A DNA stretch of 64,000 bases from Bradyrhizobium sp. B097 (GTDB lineage: Bacteria > Pseudomonadota > Alphaproteobacteria > Rhizobiales > Xanthobacteraceae): positions 2,910,501 to 2,974,500 of the forward strand of contig NZ_CP152412.1 in NCBI RefSeq assembly GCF_038957035.1, written 5' to 3'. The position numbers and the translations under genes are program-made. The notes beneath the pieces are model-generated. The model was not told where the DNA came from. It ran no database searches and worked only from the letters and a program-made list of their open reading frames with translations. The first letter of the stretch is position 1. Every line of letters begins with the position of its first letter. Below are positions 46,713 to 54,982 of the stretch, piece by piece.

Positions 46713-47138
46713 TCACGCCGCAGCCTCTCCGAACACCATCTGCCAGCCCTTGCGCGTATCCATGTATTCCCGAACCTGCTTGATGCGGCCTGCCTCGACC
46801 ACGAACACGAAGCAGTAGTCATTGTCATAGCGCCGGCCGTCCGGCAGCGTCGCGCGCATGCGCTCCTCGACGATCACGCTGTCGCCGTCGGCATGAACGG
46901 CGCGGAACGCGATGTCGATCTCGGTGAACAGGCGATGCATCTCGGTTGCGATGAAGCGGGCGATCGCATCCGCGCCGATCATGTGATCGGTGTGATCGAG
47001 CGCGACCGCGGTGGCGTTGCGGGCCGGCGCGATCCATTCGGCATCCGGTGCGAACAATGCGGCGATCAGGTTGGCGTCGCGGGTCCTGAACGTCTGCCAG
47101 GCGTTGAGGACGATTTGCTTGTTGGTTGGGCTCGTCAT
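46713..47138 (-). CDS. SnoaL-like (NTF2-fold) protein
   Basis: A 141-residue single-domain protein with the NTF2-like cone fold pattern: NAWQTFRTRDANLIAALFAPDAEW at the start, IGADAIARFIATEMHRLF in the middle and GRIKQVREYMDTRKGWQM near the end. These act as small isomerases, hydrolases or ligand binders, with no activity predictable here. The ATG at 47138 is supported by the fold beginning directly after it; a longer frame to 47195 adds a non-conserved Arg/Asp-rich stretch. Confidence 0.85.
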   Translation of the reverse strand: MTSPTNKQIVLNAWQTFRTRDANLIAALFAPDAEWIAPARNATAVALDHTDHMIGADAIARFIATEMHRLFTEIDIAFRAVHADGDSVIVEERMRATLPDGRRYDNDYCFVFVVEAGRIKQVREYMDTRKGWQMVFGEAAA

Positions 47139-47264
47139 TGCGATGTCTCCAGGGGGTGACCGATCGGCTCGATCTAGGGCAGCGCGGCGAGGCACGCTGG
47201 CCGAAATCGGACCTCATCATCGCCGGCCACTTTCCCCGATCGTGCGATGCGCTAGTGTGCGGCC

Positions 47265-47834
47265 ATGCTCAGCTTCGAGGTCTGCAACGCTGCGCGGCTG
47301 CGGCGCGACGCGCGCTATGACGGCCGCTTCTTCACCGCGGTGAAGACGACCCGGATCTATTGCCGCCCGGTCTGTCCGGTGAAGCACCCGCTGCCGCGCA
47401 ACGTCACCTACTACCCGACAGCTGCCGCGGCCGAGGCGGCGGGCTATCGGCCGTGCCTGCGCTGCCGTCCCGAAACCGCGCCGTTCTGTCCGGCCTGGAA
47501 CGGCACGCGCTCCACAGTTGCGCGCGCGCTGAAGCTGATCGACGGCGGCGCGCTGGAGCGCGGCTCGGTTGCTGCCCTGGCCGACCGGCTCGGCATCACC
47601 TCGCGCCATCTCGGGCGGCTGTTCGAGCGCCATGTCGGCGCCAGCCCGCAGCAGGTCGCGACCACCCGCCGCGTGCAGCGCGCCAAGCGGCTGATCGACA
47701 CCACCGATGACGCGATGACCGAGATCGCCTTCCGCGCCGGCTTCGGCAGCGTCCGCCGTTTCAACGCCGCCTTCGCCGGTCTCTATGGCCGCTCGCCGTC
47801 GAGCCTGCGCGCGTCTTCGCGCGGGCGGAGGTGA
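47265..47834 (+). CDS. Ada-type metal-binding domain with AraC helix-turn-helix, no methyltransferase domain
   Basis: The 189-residue protein starts with the Ada N-terminal zinc domain. The four cysteines are C33, C37, C64 and C67 (IYCRPVCPVK, YRPCLRCRPE), matching C38, C42, C69 and C72 of E. coli Ada. The AraC-type helix-turn-helix pair follows (residues 100-185: VAALADRLGITSRHLGRLFE, then MTEIAFRAGFGSVRRF). The O6-methylguanine methyltransferase domain is absent. By analogy with AdaA, C33 would accept a methyl group from phosphotriesters and turn the protein into an activator. No alkylation-repair gene is next to it. Confidence 0.9.
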   Translation: MLSFEVCNAARLRRDARYDGRFFTAVKTTRIYCRPVCPVKHPLPRNVTYYPTAAAAEAAGYRPCLRCRPETAPFCPAWNGTRSTVARALKLIDGGALERGSVAALADRLGITSRHLGRLFERHVGASPQQVATTRRVQRAKRLIDTTDDAMTEIAFRAGFGSVRRFNAAFAGLYGRSPSSLRASSRGRR

Positions 47835-47843
47835 GGTGGCAGG

Positions 47844-48057
47844 TGTGAGGTGAGCACATCGGTTTGGCTCCCTCCCCCCTTGCGGGGGAGGGTTGGGGAG
47901 AGGGGTAGGCCCCGGGCGCGATCGTTGGTGGGAGCGCTGCTTTCGCAATCTCGACCGCGCATCGTCGAAAGCCAAATCGAAGGAGCGCGTCGGCACCCCC
48001 CTCCCTAACCCTCCCCCGCAAGGGGGGAGGGAACCCTTCCACCAGTGCACCCCTTAC
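47844..48057. repeat. Palindromic intergenic repeat, family A (copy 3 of 3)
   Basis: Begins GTGAGGTGAGCAC and ends CCTCCCCCGCAAGGGGGGAGG then AGTGCACCCCTTACCG. It shares the order of arms with the copies at 43.8 and 46.5 kb and fills most of the gap between the Ada-like gene and the leuA leader. Confidence 0.88.
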
Positions 48058-48225
48058 CGTGGCGGCTGTCCCATATGCTCACCGTTGATAGGTCAACCCC
48101 GTTGACCATCTTTACCCATTGCGGCGGCTTGCCATAATCGTCTAGAACGACGACGCATAGCGCGTCCCGGCAACCAATCGTCAAGGGTTTTGACCGAGGA
48201 TTTCGGCGCTCAACAGGGTCTGGCA

Positions 48226-48342
48226 ATGCTGATTCGCGGCCAAATCGATGGGATTTCGGGGGAGGTGGCCCAGGCTACCGCCACGATCCCGGCCGCGGCG
48301 CCCACCCTGCTTATTGGCGGCCTTCTTCTTACCTGCCCCTGA
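48226..48342 (+). CDS. Leucine-rich leader peptide of leuA
   Basis: A 38-codon frame ends PTLLIGGLLLTCP followed by TGA: five leucine codons (CTG, CTT, CTT, CTT, CTT) and an isoleucine codon within eleven positions just before the stop. It lies 125 bases upstream of leuA, on the same strand, and its stop codon is inside the first arm of a hairpin (CCCCTGAG, 48336-48343). Ribosome stalling at the leucine codons when charged tRNA-Leu is scarce would free this arm. This is the arrangement of amino-acid-responsive attenuators. The ribosome site before the ATG is weak; a shorter peptide is possible. Confidence 0.72.
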   Translation: MLIRGQIDGISGEVAQATATIPAAAPTLLIGGLLLTCP

Positions 48343-48432
48343 GGGCCGGCTGGGCGTTTGCGCCTGGGCACTCAGGGGTTTGTACGAGATCACCGGACCC
48401 TGATAATCGCCCAGTAATTGCTCAAGGAGCAA
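48336..48432 (+). promoter_or_regulatory. leuA: leuA attenuator: competing hairpins
   Basis: Arm CCCCTGAG (48336-48343), overlapping the leader stop, pairs perfectly with CTCAGGGG (48371-48378). The second arm can instead pair through CAGGG (48373-48377) with CCCTG (48398-48402), extended by CTGGGC (48364-48369) with GCCCAG (48409-48414). A further hairpin, TTGCTC-AAG-GAGCAA (48418-48432), lies ahead of leuA. The two main pairings exclude each other. No long T-run follows, so control could be by weak termination or by translation. Confidence 0.65.
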
Positions 48433-48467
48433 CATGACGGGCGCAGAAGCTTAAAGGAATTTCTCAC

Positions 48468-50030
48468 ATGGCCACCGTGAACAAGTCCGAGAAGGACCGC
48501 GTCATCATTTTCGACACCACCCTGCGCGACGGCGAGCAGTGCCCCGGCGCCACCATGACCTTCGAGGAGAAGCTCGAGGTCGCCGAGCTGCTGGACGATA
48601 TGGGCGTCGACGTCATCGAGGCCGGCTTCCCCATCACCTCGGAAGGCGACTTCCAGGCAGTCAGCGAGATCGCCCGCCGCTCCAAGAACGCGGTCATCGC
48701 GGGGCTGTCCCGCGCCCATCCGGCCGACATCGACCGCTGCGCCGAAGCCGTCAAGTTCGCCCGCCGCGGCCGCGTCCACACCGTGATCGCGACCTCGCCG
48801 CTGCACATGCGGGTGAAGTTGAACAAGACGCCTGAGGAGGTGCTGGAGACCTCGGTCGCAATGGTCGCCCGCGCCCGCAACCAGATCGACGACGTCGAAT
48901 GGTCGGCCGAGGACGGCACCCGCAGCGAGATGGACTATCTGTGCCGGATCGTCGAAGCGGTGATCAAGGCCGGCGCCACCACGGTGAACATCCCCGACAC
49001 CGTCGGCTACACCGTGCCGGAGGAATACACCCACTTCATGCGGACGCTGATCGAGCGGGTGCCGAACTCCGACAAGGCGATCTTCTCGGTGCACTGCCAC
49101 AACGATCTCGGCATGGCGGTCGCGAACTCGCTGGCCGGCATCGTCGGCGGCGCGCGTCAGGTCGAGTGCACCGTCAACGGCATCGGCGAGCGCGCCGGCA
49201 ATGCCGCGCTGGAAGAGATCGTGATGGCGATCAATGTGCGGAACGACAAGTTTCCGTACTGGAACAAGATCGACACCACCCAGCTGACCCGCGCCTCGAA
49301 GGTCGTGTCGGCCGCCACCTCGTTCCCGGTGCAGTATAACAAGGCGATCGTCGGCCGTAACGCGTTCGCCCATGAGAGCGGCATCCATCAGGACGGCGTG
49401 CTGAAGGACGCCTCGACCTACGAGATCATGCGGCCCGAGATGGTCGGCCTGAAGCAGTCCTCGCTGGTGCTCGGCAAGCATTCCGGCCGCCACGCCTTCA
49501 TCCACAAGCTGGAGGAGATGGGCTACAAGCTCGGCGCCAACCAGCTGGAGGACGCCTTTACGCGGATGAAGGCGTTGGCCGACCGCAAGAAGGACATCTA
49601 CGACGAGGACATCGAGGCGCTGGTCGACCAGGAGATGGCGGCCGCGCACGACCGCATCAAGCTGGCCTCGCTGACCGTGATCGCCGGCACCCATGGTCCG
49701 CAGCGCGCGACCATGAAGCTCGACGTCGACGGCCAGATCAAGATCGAGGAAGCCGAGGGCAACGGTCCGGTCGATGCCGTCTTCAACTGCATCAAGCGTC
49801 TGGTGCCGCACGAGGCCAAGCTGGAGCTGTATCAGGTCCACGCCGTGACCGAAGGCACCGACGCACAGGCCGAAGTCTCGGTGCGTCTCGCCCATGAAGG
49901 CCGTTCGATGACCGCGCGCGCCGCCGATCCGGACACGCTGGTCGCGTCCGCCAAGGCCTATCTCGGCGCGCTGAACAAGATCGTGATGAAGCGCCAGCGC
50001 GACGTCCCGGCGACCAAGGTCGCGGGCTGA
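48468..50030 (+). CDS. leuA: 2-isopropylmalate synthase
   Basis: The 520-residue enzyme condenses acetyl-CoA with 2-oxoisovalerate, the first committed step of leucine synthesis. The catalytic barrel opens with IIFDTTLRDGEQCPGATM and contains the metal motif HCHNDLGMAVANSLAG and HESGIHQDGVLKD. The C-terminal regulatory (allosteric) domain spans about residues 390-510. Length matches the type LeuA1. The ATG has AAAGGAA about 8 bases ahead. A leader peptide and attenuator-like hairpins precede it and a strong intrinsic terminator follows. Confidence 0.98.
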   Translation: MATVNKSEKDRVIIFDTTLRDGEQCPGATMTFEEKLEVAELLDDMGVDVIEAGFPITSEGDFQAVSEIARRSKNAVIAGLSRAHPADIDRCAEAVKFARRGRVHTVIATSPLHMRVKLNKTPEEVLETSVAMVARARNQIDDVEWSAEDGTRSEMDYLCRIVEAVIKAGATTVNIPDTVGYTVPEEYTHFMRTLIERVPNSDKAIFSVHCHNDLGMAVANSLAGIVGGARQVECTVNGIGERAGNAALEEIVMAINVRNDKFPYWNKIDTTQLTRASKVVSAATSFPVQYNKAIVGRNAFAHESGIHQDGVLKDASTYEIMRPEMVGLKQSSLVLGKHSGRHAFIHKLEEMGYKLGANQLEDAFTRMKALADRKKDIYDEDIEALVDQEMAAAHDRIKLASLTVIAGTHGPQRATMKLDVDGQIKIEEAEGNGPVDAVFNCIKRLVPHEAKLELYQVHAVTEGTDAQAEVSVRLAHEGRSMTARAADPDTLVASAKAYLGALNKIVMKRQRDVPATKVAG

Positions 50031-50055
50031 CCGTTCGCTCGATCAAAGCATTCGG

Positions 50056-50087
50056 AAACGCGGCGCCTCGGCGCCGCGTTTTTGTTT
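50056..50087 (+). terminator. leuA intrinsic terminator
   Basis: AAACGCGGCGCC and GGCGCCGCGTTT form a twelve-pair stem around TC, followed by TTGTTT. It lies 26 bases after the leuA stop. Confidence 0.93.
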
Positions 50088-50106
50088 GGGTGCGCAGATC
50101 TAAATC

Positions 50107-50270
50107 CGTCATCCTGAGGTGCGAGCGAAGCGAGCCTCGAAGGATGAATCGGCCCCACCGTTGCAACGCGGGGCGGTCGCCTCGCGGAAAAAGCCGGGCC
50201 ATCGCCCTTCGAGGCTCGCTACGCGAGCACCTCCAGCGACAAAGGCAAAGCCTTTGCGCGGGGGTGACGG
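50107..50270. repeat. Palindromic intergenic repeat, family E (copy 2 of 2)
   Basis: Starts CGTCATCCTGAGGTGCGAGC and ends CAAAGCCTTTGCGCGGGGGTGACGG, with CGAGCCTCGAAGGATG and CCTTCGAGGCTCG arms inside. It is related to 25721-25868 with parts in the other order. Confidence 0.8.
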
Positions 50271-50287
50271 TGAGAGATTGCGTGCAG

Positions 50288-50367
50288 CGGGTTAGGCGCA
50301 GCCGTAATCCGCCGCTCCTTGCGCGGAACCGAGATGGCGGGTTACGCTTCGCTAACCTGCGCTACCC
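50288..50367. repeat. Palindromic intergenic repeat, family C (copy 3 of 3), diverged
   Basis: Contains GGGTTAGGCGCAGCC and GGCGGGTTACGCTTCGCTAACC, recognisable as the element at 2001-2085 with several changes. Together with the family E copy it fills the 355-base gap after leuA. Confidence 0.75.
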
Positions 50368-50385
50368 TTTCCGCTGGAGTGCATC

Positions 50386-50583
50386 GTGAACGTTCCCGCG
50401 ATCAGCTTTGTCGACAAAGAATTAGGAGATGAGGGGCTGGTGCTCGTCCGCGTGACCGGAGCCGCAGTCGGACTGGCCGTCTCGCTGCGAAAGAATGGAG
50501 ATATCGAGGTCGTATTCGGAGCAGAGGAGTTGGATCGCATCATCGGCGCGTTGGAAGCGGCGCGTTTGGCGCTTCGTGCTTGA
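50386..50583 (+). CDS. Small hypothetical protein
   Basis: A 65-residue frame from a GTG start gives a small soluble alpha/beta protein ending in an amphipathic helix (LDRIIGALEAARLAL). CTGGAG lies about 8 bases before the start. I do not recognise a family. It lies alone between the repeats and the LysR gene. It is plausible but only weakly supported. Confidence 0.5.
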   Translation: MNVPAISFVDKELGDEGLVLVRVTGAAVGLAVSLRKNGDIEVVFGAEELDRIIGALEAARLALRA

Positions 50584-50773
50584 AAAGAAGCTCCGTCGCT
50601 GAGCGACGGCGGGGGCGCCGACGCCTCGCTCTTCAATCGGCTTGGGATGGAATTCGTAGTTCTGCTTCATTTTTGGAGTAATTTCCCAACAATCCGCTTT
50701 ATCCCGCATTGCTTTGGAATCTTCCGCGCCACCTCCAGCGCTACCCTGCGGTCTTTCCGCGGGGACATCGCTC

Positions 50774-51763
50774 ATGCCGCTTGCCTCCATCGACGTCGAC
50801 ATCCCGCGCGCCGCCACGCCGGCGGAGACCGCGCTCACCCGCCGGGTCGATCTCACCACGCTTCGCCTGTTCGTCGCCGTCTGCGACGAGCAGAACCTCA
50901 CCCGCGCCGCGCAGCGCGAGGGGATCGCGGCTTCCGCAGTGTCGAAGCGGATGAATGATTTCGAGCTGGCGTTCGGCGTCACGCTGTTCAAGCGGCTCGC
51001 CAAGGGCATGGCGCTGACGCCGGCCGGCGAGGCGCTGCTGCATCACGCCCGGGTCACGCTGCTCAATGTCGAGAAGATCGCGGTCGAGCTGTCGGAATAT
51101 TCGCAAGGCGTGCGCGGCCATGTCCGCATGCTCGCCAACCTCTCGGCGATCGTGCAGTATCTGCCCGAGGACCTCTCCGCCTTCTTCGCGGCGCACGAGC
51201 TGCTCCGCGTCGATCTGCAGGAGCGGCCGAGCGGGCAGGTGGTGCGCGGCATCGAGGAGGGCGCGGCCGAGCTCGGCATCTGCTCGGCCGAGGCCGACAG
51301 CCGCGCGCTCGAAACCTTTCATTACCGCTACGACAATCTGGTTGTCGTGATGCGGCCGGACCATCCGCTGGCCGGCCGCGGGAAACTGCTGTTCACCGAG
51401 ACGCTCGATTTCGACCACATCGGCCTGCACACCGCGAGCTCGATCTATCTGCGCTCGCAATATGCGGCGACGCAAGCCGGCAAGACGATGCGGCTGCGCA
51501 TCAACGTGCCCGGCTTCGATGCAGTCTGCCGCATGGTGCAGGCCAATATGGGCCTCGGCCTGATTCCCGATCGCGCCTTCGCGGTGGTCGGCGCCGGCAT
51601 GGGTCTTCGTGCCATCCCCCTGCGGGACGATTGGGGGCGGCGCGAGCTGAAGATCGTGGTCCGCGATGCCGCGCACCTGTCCGCAACCGGCCGCCTGATG
51701 CTGGACTATCTGCGCGCCGTGGAAACGGATCGGAGAGGGCGGGCCGGCGGACAGCTCGGCTAG
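50774..51763 (+). CDS. LysR-type transcriptional regulator
   Basis: The 329-residue regulator has a winged helix-turn-helix at about residues 30-88 (LRLFVAVCDEQNLTRAAQRE and SAVSKRMNDFELAFGVTLFKR), then a two-lobe effector domain with MVQANMGLGLIPDRA near the end. It begins the formate dehydrogenase locus and is transcribed toward mobA. LysR regulators commonly control NAD-linked formate dehydrogenases, so it is the best candidate for that role here; this is inference. An upstream ATG at 50714 is less likely. Confidence 0.9.
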   Translation: MPLASIDVDIPRAATPAETALTRRVDLTTLRLFVAVCDEQNLTRAAQREGIAASAVSKRMNDFELAFGVTLFKRLAKGMALTPAGEALLHHARVTLLNVEKIAVELSEYSQGVRGHVRMLANLSAIVQYLPEDLSAFFAAHELLRVDLQERPSGQVVRGIEEGAAELGICSAEADSRALETFHYRYDNLVVVMRPDHPLAGRGKLLFTETLDFDHIGLHTASSIYLRSQYAATQAGKTMRLRINVPGFDAVCRMVQANMGLGLIPDRAFAVVGAGMGLRAIPLRDDWGRRELKIVVRDAAHLSATGRLMLDYLRAVETDRRGRAGGQLG

Positions 51764-51815
51764 CTGCGTGCGTGCTCGCAGCCGGGGATGTCCGTTCCGG
51801 ACGCAAGCGAGCGTC

Positions 51816-52448
51816 TTAGCCGCCGTCGAGTGCGGCGAGGCGATCGGCTTCCATGATGTCTTCAACGGTGTTGGCGTTGAAGAACGGATCCAGCGGCTCG
51901 CTCGGCCATTCGACCGTCGCCAGCGGATAGCGCGCGGTCCAGCGATCGATCTTGCGCACGTCCTCAACGACCAGCGCATGGCGCAATTCGTTCCGCAGAC
52001 GCACGCTCCAGAGACCGATGACCGGATGCGTCTGGCCGCCGGATGAGGCGACCGCGAGTTCGGCATTCCGCGCGCTGCGTGCTTGCTCGAGGCGCGCGAC
52101 AAGATCGCGCGGGAGAAACGGACAGTCGCCCGCCGCGCTCAGCACCCATTTCGCATCCGGCCGGTTGGCGGCGGTCCAGTCGAGCGCGGCCAGGATGCCG
52201 GCGAGGGGGCCGGGATAATCGGCGACATCGTCGGCGACGACCGGAAGGCCGAAGGCGGCGAAGCGCGTGGGGTCGCCGTTAGCGTTGATGATCAGCCCGC
52301 TGCATTGCGGAGCGAGACGGTCGATCACCCGCTGCAGAATGGTCCGGCCGGCGATCTTGCGCATCGGCTTGTCGCCGCCGCCCATCCGCCGCGCGAGGCC
52401 GCCGGCAAGCAGCACGCCCGGGATGCCAGTGCCCGGGATATCAGTCAT
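51816..52448 (-). CDS. mobA: Molybdenum cofactor guanylyltransferase
   Basis: The 210-residue enzyme attaches GMP to molybdopterin to form the dinucleotide cofactor used by formate dehydrogenase. The nucleotide-binding motif [17 protein letters not shown] is at residues 12-28, and [14 protein letters not shown] around residue 104 holds the metal-binding aspartate. It overlaps the end of fdhD by 8 bases on the same strand, so both are co-translated. It is convergent with the LysR gene. Confidence 0.93.
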   Translation of the reverse strand: MTDIPGTGIPGVLLAGGLARRMGGGDKPMRKIAGRTILQRVIDRLAPQCSGLIINANGDPTRFAAFGLPVVADDVADYPGPLAGILAALDWTAANRPDAKWVLSAAGDCPFLPRDLVARLEQARSARNAELAVASSGGQTHPVIGLWSVRLRNELRHALVVEDVRKIDRWTARYPLATVEWPSEPLDPFFNANTVEDIMEADRLAALDGG

Positions 52449-53325
52449 TGTCGGCCTCGCCTTTGCGCTTGTGCCGCATCGATTCCTCTTCGACGTAATC
52501 AAGGTTCTGGTCGTAGACGATCCGCTCCTGGCCCGACAGCGCGATAAAGCGCTTGCCGCGCGCGCGCCCGACCAGCGTCAGCCCGACCTGCCGCGCCAGA
52601 TCGACGCCCCAGGCGGTGAATCCGGAGCGGGAGACCAGGATCGGGATGCCCATCCGCACCGTCTTGATCACCATCTCGGAGGTGAGCCGCCCAGTGGTGT
52701 AGAGGATCTTGTCGGTCGGATCGACATTGTGGCGATAGATCCAGCCCGCGATCTTGTCGACGGCGTTGTGCCGGCCGACATCCTCGGTGTAGCAGACCGG
52801 CGTGCTCTCCTTGCACAGCACGCAGCCGTGGATGGCGCCCGCTTCCAGATAGAGTGACGGCATCGTGTTGATGGTGTGCGTCATCCGGTAGAGCCACGAG
52901 GTCCGCAGCTCGGCCTTCGGCAGCGCGACCTTCTCGACGGCTTCGAGCAGGTCGCCGAACGCCGTGCCCTGGGCGCAGCCCGAGGTCTGCGTGCGCTTCT
53001 TCAGCTTCGCCTCGAAATTGGTGTGGTGCTCGGTGCGGACCACCACCACCTGGAGATCGTCGTCATATTCGACCTCGGTGACGACGTCGTCGTATTTCAG
53101 CATGTTCTGATTCAGGAGGTAGCCGAGCGCGAGGTATTCTGGATAGTCGTTGATCGTCATCATCGTGACGATCTCCTGCGCGTTGAGATACAGCGTCAGC
53201 GGTCGCTCGACCGGTACCCTGATCTCGGTCGGCGCGCCGGTCTGATCGATGCCGATGACGCGCTCGGTCAGTCGCGGATCGTCCGGGTCTGGAACAATAA
53301 CGGGCGCGGTGGTCTTCTTGGTCAC
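52441..53325 (-). CDS. fdhD: Formate dehydrogenase accessory sulfurtransferase FdhD
   Basis: The 294-residue protein delivers sulfur from a cysteine desulfurase to the molybdenum cofactor before it enters formate dehydrogenase. It shows the substrate cysteine pair in [12 protein letters not shown], preceded by [18 protein letters not shown], and [12 protein letters not shown] with the conserved RHNAxDK. Two GTG starts are possible, 53325 and 53349; the first has GGGACG nearby. It sits divergent from moeA, 195 bases away. The target enzyme is encoded 1.7 kb to the right. Confidence 0.95.
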   Translation of the reverse strand: MTKKTTAPVIVPDPDDPRLTERVIGIDQTGAPTEIRVPVERPLTLYLNAQEIVTMMTINDYPEYLALGYLLNQNMLKYDDVVTEVEYDDDLQVVVVRTEHHTNFEAKLKKRTQTSGCAQGTAFGDLLEAVEKVALPKAELRTSWLYRMTHTINTMPSLYLEAGAIHGCVLCKESTPVCYTEDVGRHNAVDKIAGWIYRHNVDPTDKILYTTGRLTSEMVIKTVRMGIPILVSRSGFTAWGVDLARQVGLTLVGRARGKRFIALSGQERIVYDQNLDYVEEESMRHKRKGEADND

Positions 53326-53520
53326 AGGTCGGCGTCCCAATGGGTTCACATGGCAGCGAAGCAGGGGATATAAGCACGATCGGAGACGGACTGGCCACTC
53401 TCCGCCGCCTCGCCGGAACTGCCAATGATTCGTCACGGATGGTCCGGCTTTGAGGATAACGCCGCGGTTCGCGATGTGGGTCGAACAAATCTTGTCGATG
53501 GCCGAGGACTGAGGGACATC

Positions 53521-54774
53521 ATGGCGCAGCTTTCCGACGACTGCTTCGCTTTCGGCGGACCGATGATGTCGGTCGACGAGGCCGTCGCGATCATCGCCTC
53601 GCGCGTCAAGCCGGTCGGCGAGACGGAAGCTGTTGCCTTGGTCGACGCCGACGGGCGCATCCTTAGCCACGACGTGGCAGCGCCGCTGCCGCTGCCGCCT
53701 TTCATGAATTCCGCCGTCGACGGCTACGCGGTGTCAGGCGCAGACCTGCCGGCGAGCGGCGAGCGCGCGTTTGCCGTCGCGGGGCGTGTGCAGGCGGGAG
53801 CGCCGGCCGAGCCCGCGCGGCCCGGCCAGGCGGTGCGGATCTTCACCGGTGCGCCGATGCCCGACGGCACCGACACCGTGTTCATGCAGGAAGACGTGCG
53901 GATCGACGATGCGGGCAACGTGATCCTGCCGTCGGGCCTGAAGGTCGGCGCCAACGTGCGTCCTGCTGGCGAGGACATTCCGCGCGGCCATGTCGCACTG
54001 GCGGCGGGTCGGCGGCTGCGCCCGCAGGACATCGCGGTCGCCGCGGCCTTCGGGCTCACCACGCTCGACGTGGTGCGACGCCTGCGCGTCGGGGTGTTCT
54101 CGACCGGCGACGAGCTGGCCGTGCCGGGGAGCCCGCGCGCCGAAGCGCAGCTGTTCGATTCCAACCGCTTCATGCTGATCGCGATGTTGCGGCGGCTCGG
54201 TTGCGAGGTCGGCGATCTCGGCATCCTGCGCGACGAACGGGCCGAACTTGCTGCCGCGCTCAAGCAGGCCGCACGACGCTACGACCTGATCCTGACCACC
54301 GGCGGCGTCTCGACCGGCGAAGAGGACCACGTCAAGGCCGGCATCGAACAGGCCGGTTCGCTGGTGCTGTGGCGGATGGCGATCAAGCCGGGCCGCCCGG
54401 TGGCGATGGGAATCATCGACGGCACGCCGCTGATCGGCCTGCCCGGCAATCCGGTGGCGAGCTTCGTCACCTTCGTTCACGTGGTGCGGCCGACCGTGCT
54501 GGCGCTGTCGGGAGCGGTGCCGTCCGGCTTGCTGCCGATGCCGGTTCGGGCCGCCTTCAGCTACAAGAAGAAGAGCGGGCGCCGCGAATATGTCCGCGCC
54601 TCGCTGCGCCGGGCGACGGACGGCGCGCTGGAGGCGATCAAGTTTCCGCGCGAAGGGGCCGGCCTGTTGTCGTCGCTGATCGAGACGGATGGGCTGATCG
54701 AGCTCAGCGAAGCCGTCGTGCGGGTCGAGCCGGGCGATGCGGTCGGCTTTCTCGGCTACGCCGACCTGCTCTGA
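53521..54774 (+). CDS. moeA: Molybdopterin molybdotransferase MoeA
   Basis: The 417-residue enzyme inserts molybdate into adenylated molybdopterin. Domain signatures are FMNSAVDGYAV near residue 61, GAPMPDGTDTVFMQED near residue 115, TTGGVSTGEEDHVK near residue 260 and LPGNPVASFVTF near residue 305. The ATG at 53521 is preferred because homologues begin near this point. It completes a local supply of cofactor enzymes for the formate dehydrogenase. A perfect ten-pair hairpin follows its stop. Confidence 0.95.
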   Translation: MAQLSDDCFAFGGPMMSVDEAVAIIASRVKPVGETEAVALVDADGRILSHDVAAPLPLPPFMNSAVDGYAVSGADLPASGERAFAVAGRVQAGAPAEPARPGQAVRIFTGAPMPDGTDTVFMQEDVRIDDAGNVILPSGLKVGANVRPAGEDIPRGHVALAAGRRLRPQDIAVAAAFGLTTLDVVRRLRVGVFSTGDELAVPGSPRAEAQLFDSNRFMLIAMLRRLGCEVGDLGILRDERAELAAALKQAARRYDLILTTGGVSTGEEDHVKAGIEQAGSLVLWRMAIKPGRPVAMGIIDGTPLIGLPGNPVASFVTFVHVVRPTVLALSGAVPSGLLPMPVRAAFSYKKKSGRREYVRASLRRATDGALEAIKFPREGAGLLSSLIETDGLIELSEAVVRVEPGDAVGFLGYADLL

Positions 54775-54793
54775 GGCCGCGGACGCGGTCGAG

Positions 54794-54820
54794 ATCGCGC
54801 GAGCCGGATGCTCGCGCGAT
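54794..54820 (+). terminator. Hairpin after moeA
   Basis: ATCGCGCGAG, loop CCGGATG, and CTCGCGCGAT form a perfect ten-pair stem 20 bases past the moeA stop. No run of T follows. It may separate moeA from the formate dehydrogenase transcript. Confidence 0.5.
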
Positions 54821-54943
54821 TGGGAATTCAGATCGACCGATAGGCAAACATTAACAACGGCCTGCGCGGCAACCCGACGCTGCTAGAGGCGTTCTAAATG
54901 TGCTTGCCTGTGGCATGCCAGAGAATAGAGTTGGGTCGAACCG

Positions 54944-54956
54944 GCGCAACTTGCGC
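54944..54956. promoter_or_regulatory. Possible regulator-binding palindrome before the formate dehydrogenase genes
   Basis: GCGCAA-C-TTGCGC is a perfect 13-base palindrome 27 bases before the diaphorase subunit ATG. It could be a regulator site, for instance for the LysR protein at 50774, but it is short and unsupported by a second copy. Confidence 0.3.
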
Positions 54957-54982
54957 AAAGCCGGGTTCCAAGGCGAGGTTTC

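Noticed and set aside
48181..48435. A reverse frame starting MLLLEQLLGDY, opposite the leuA leader
   Set aside because: Leucine-rich at its start, but transcribed away from leuA and not followed by any biosynthetic gene. The forward-strand leader explains the region better.
48390..49895. A 501-codon reverse frame over leuA
   Set aside because: It mirrors leuA in codon-position bias and shows only low-complexity Val/Leu/His/Gly runs.
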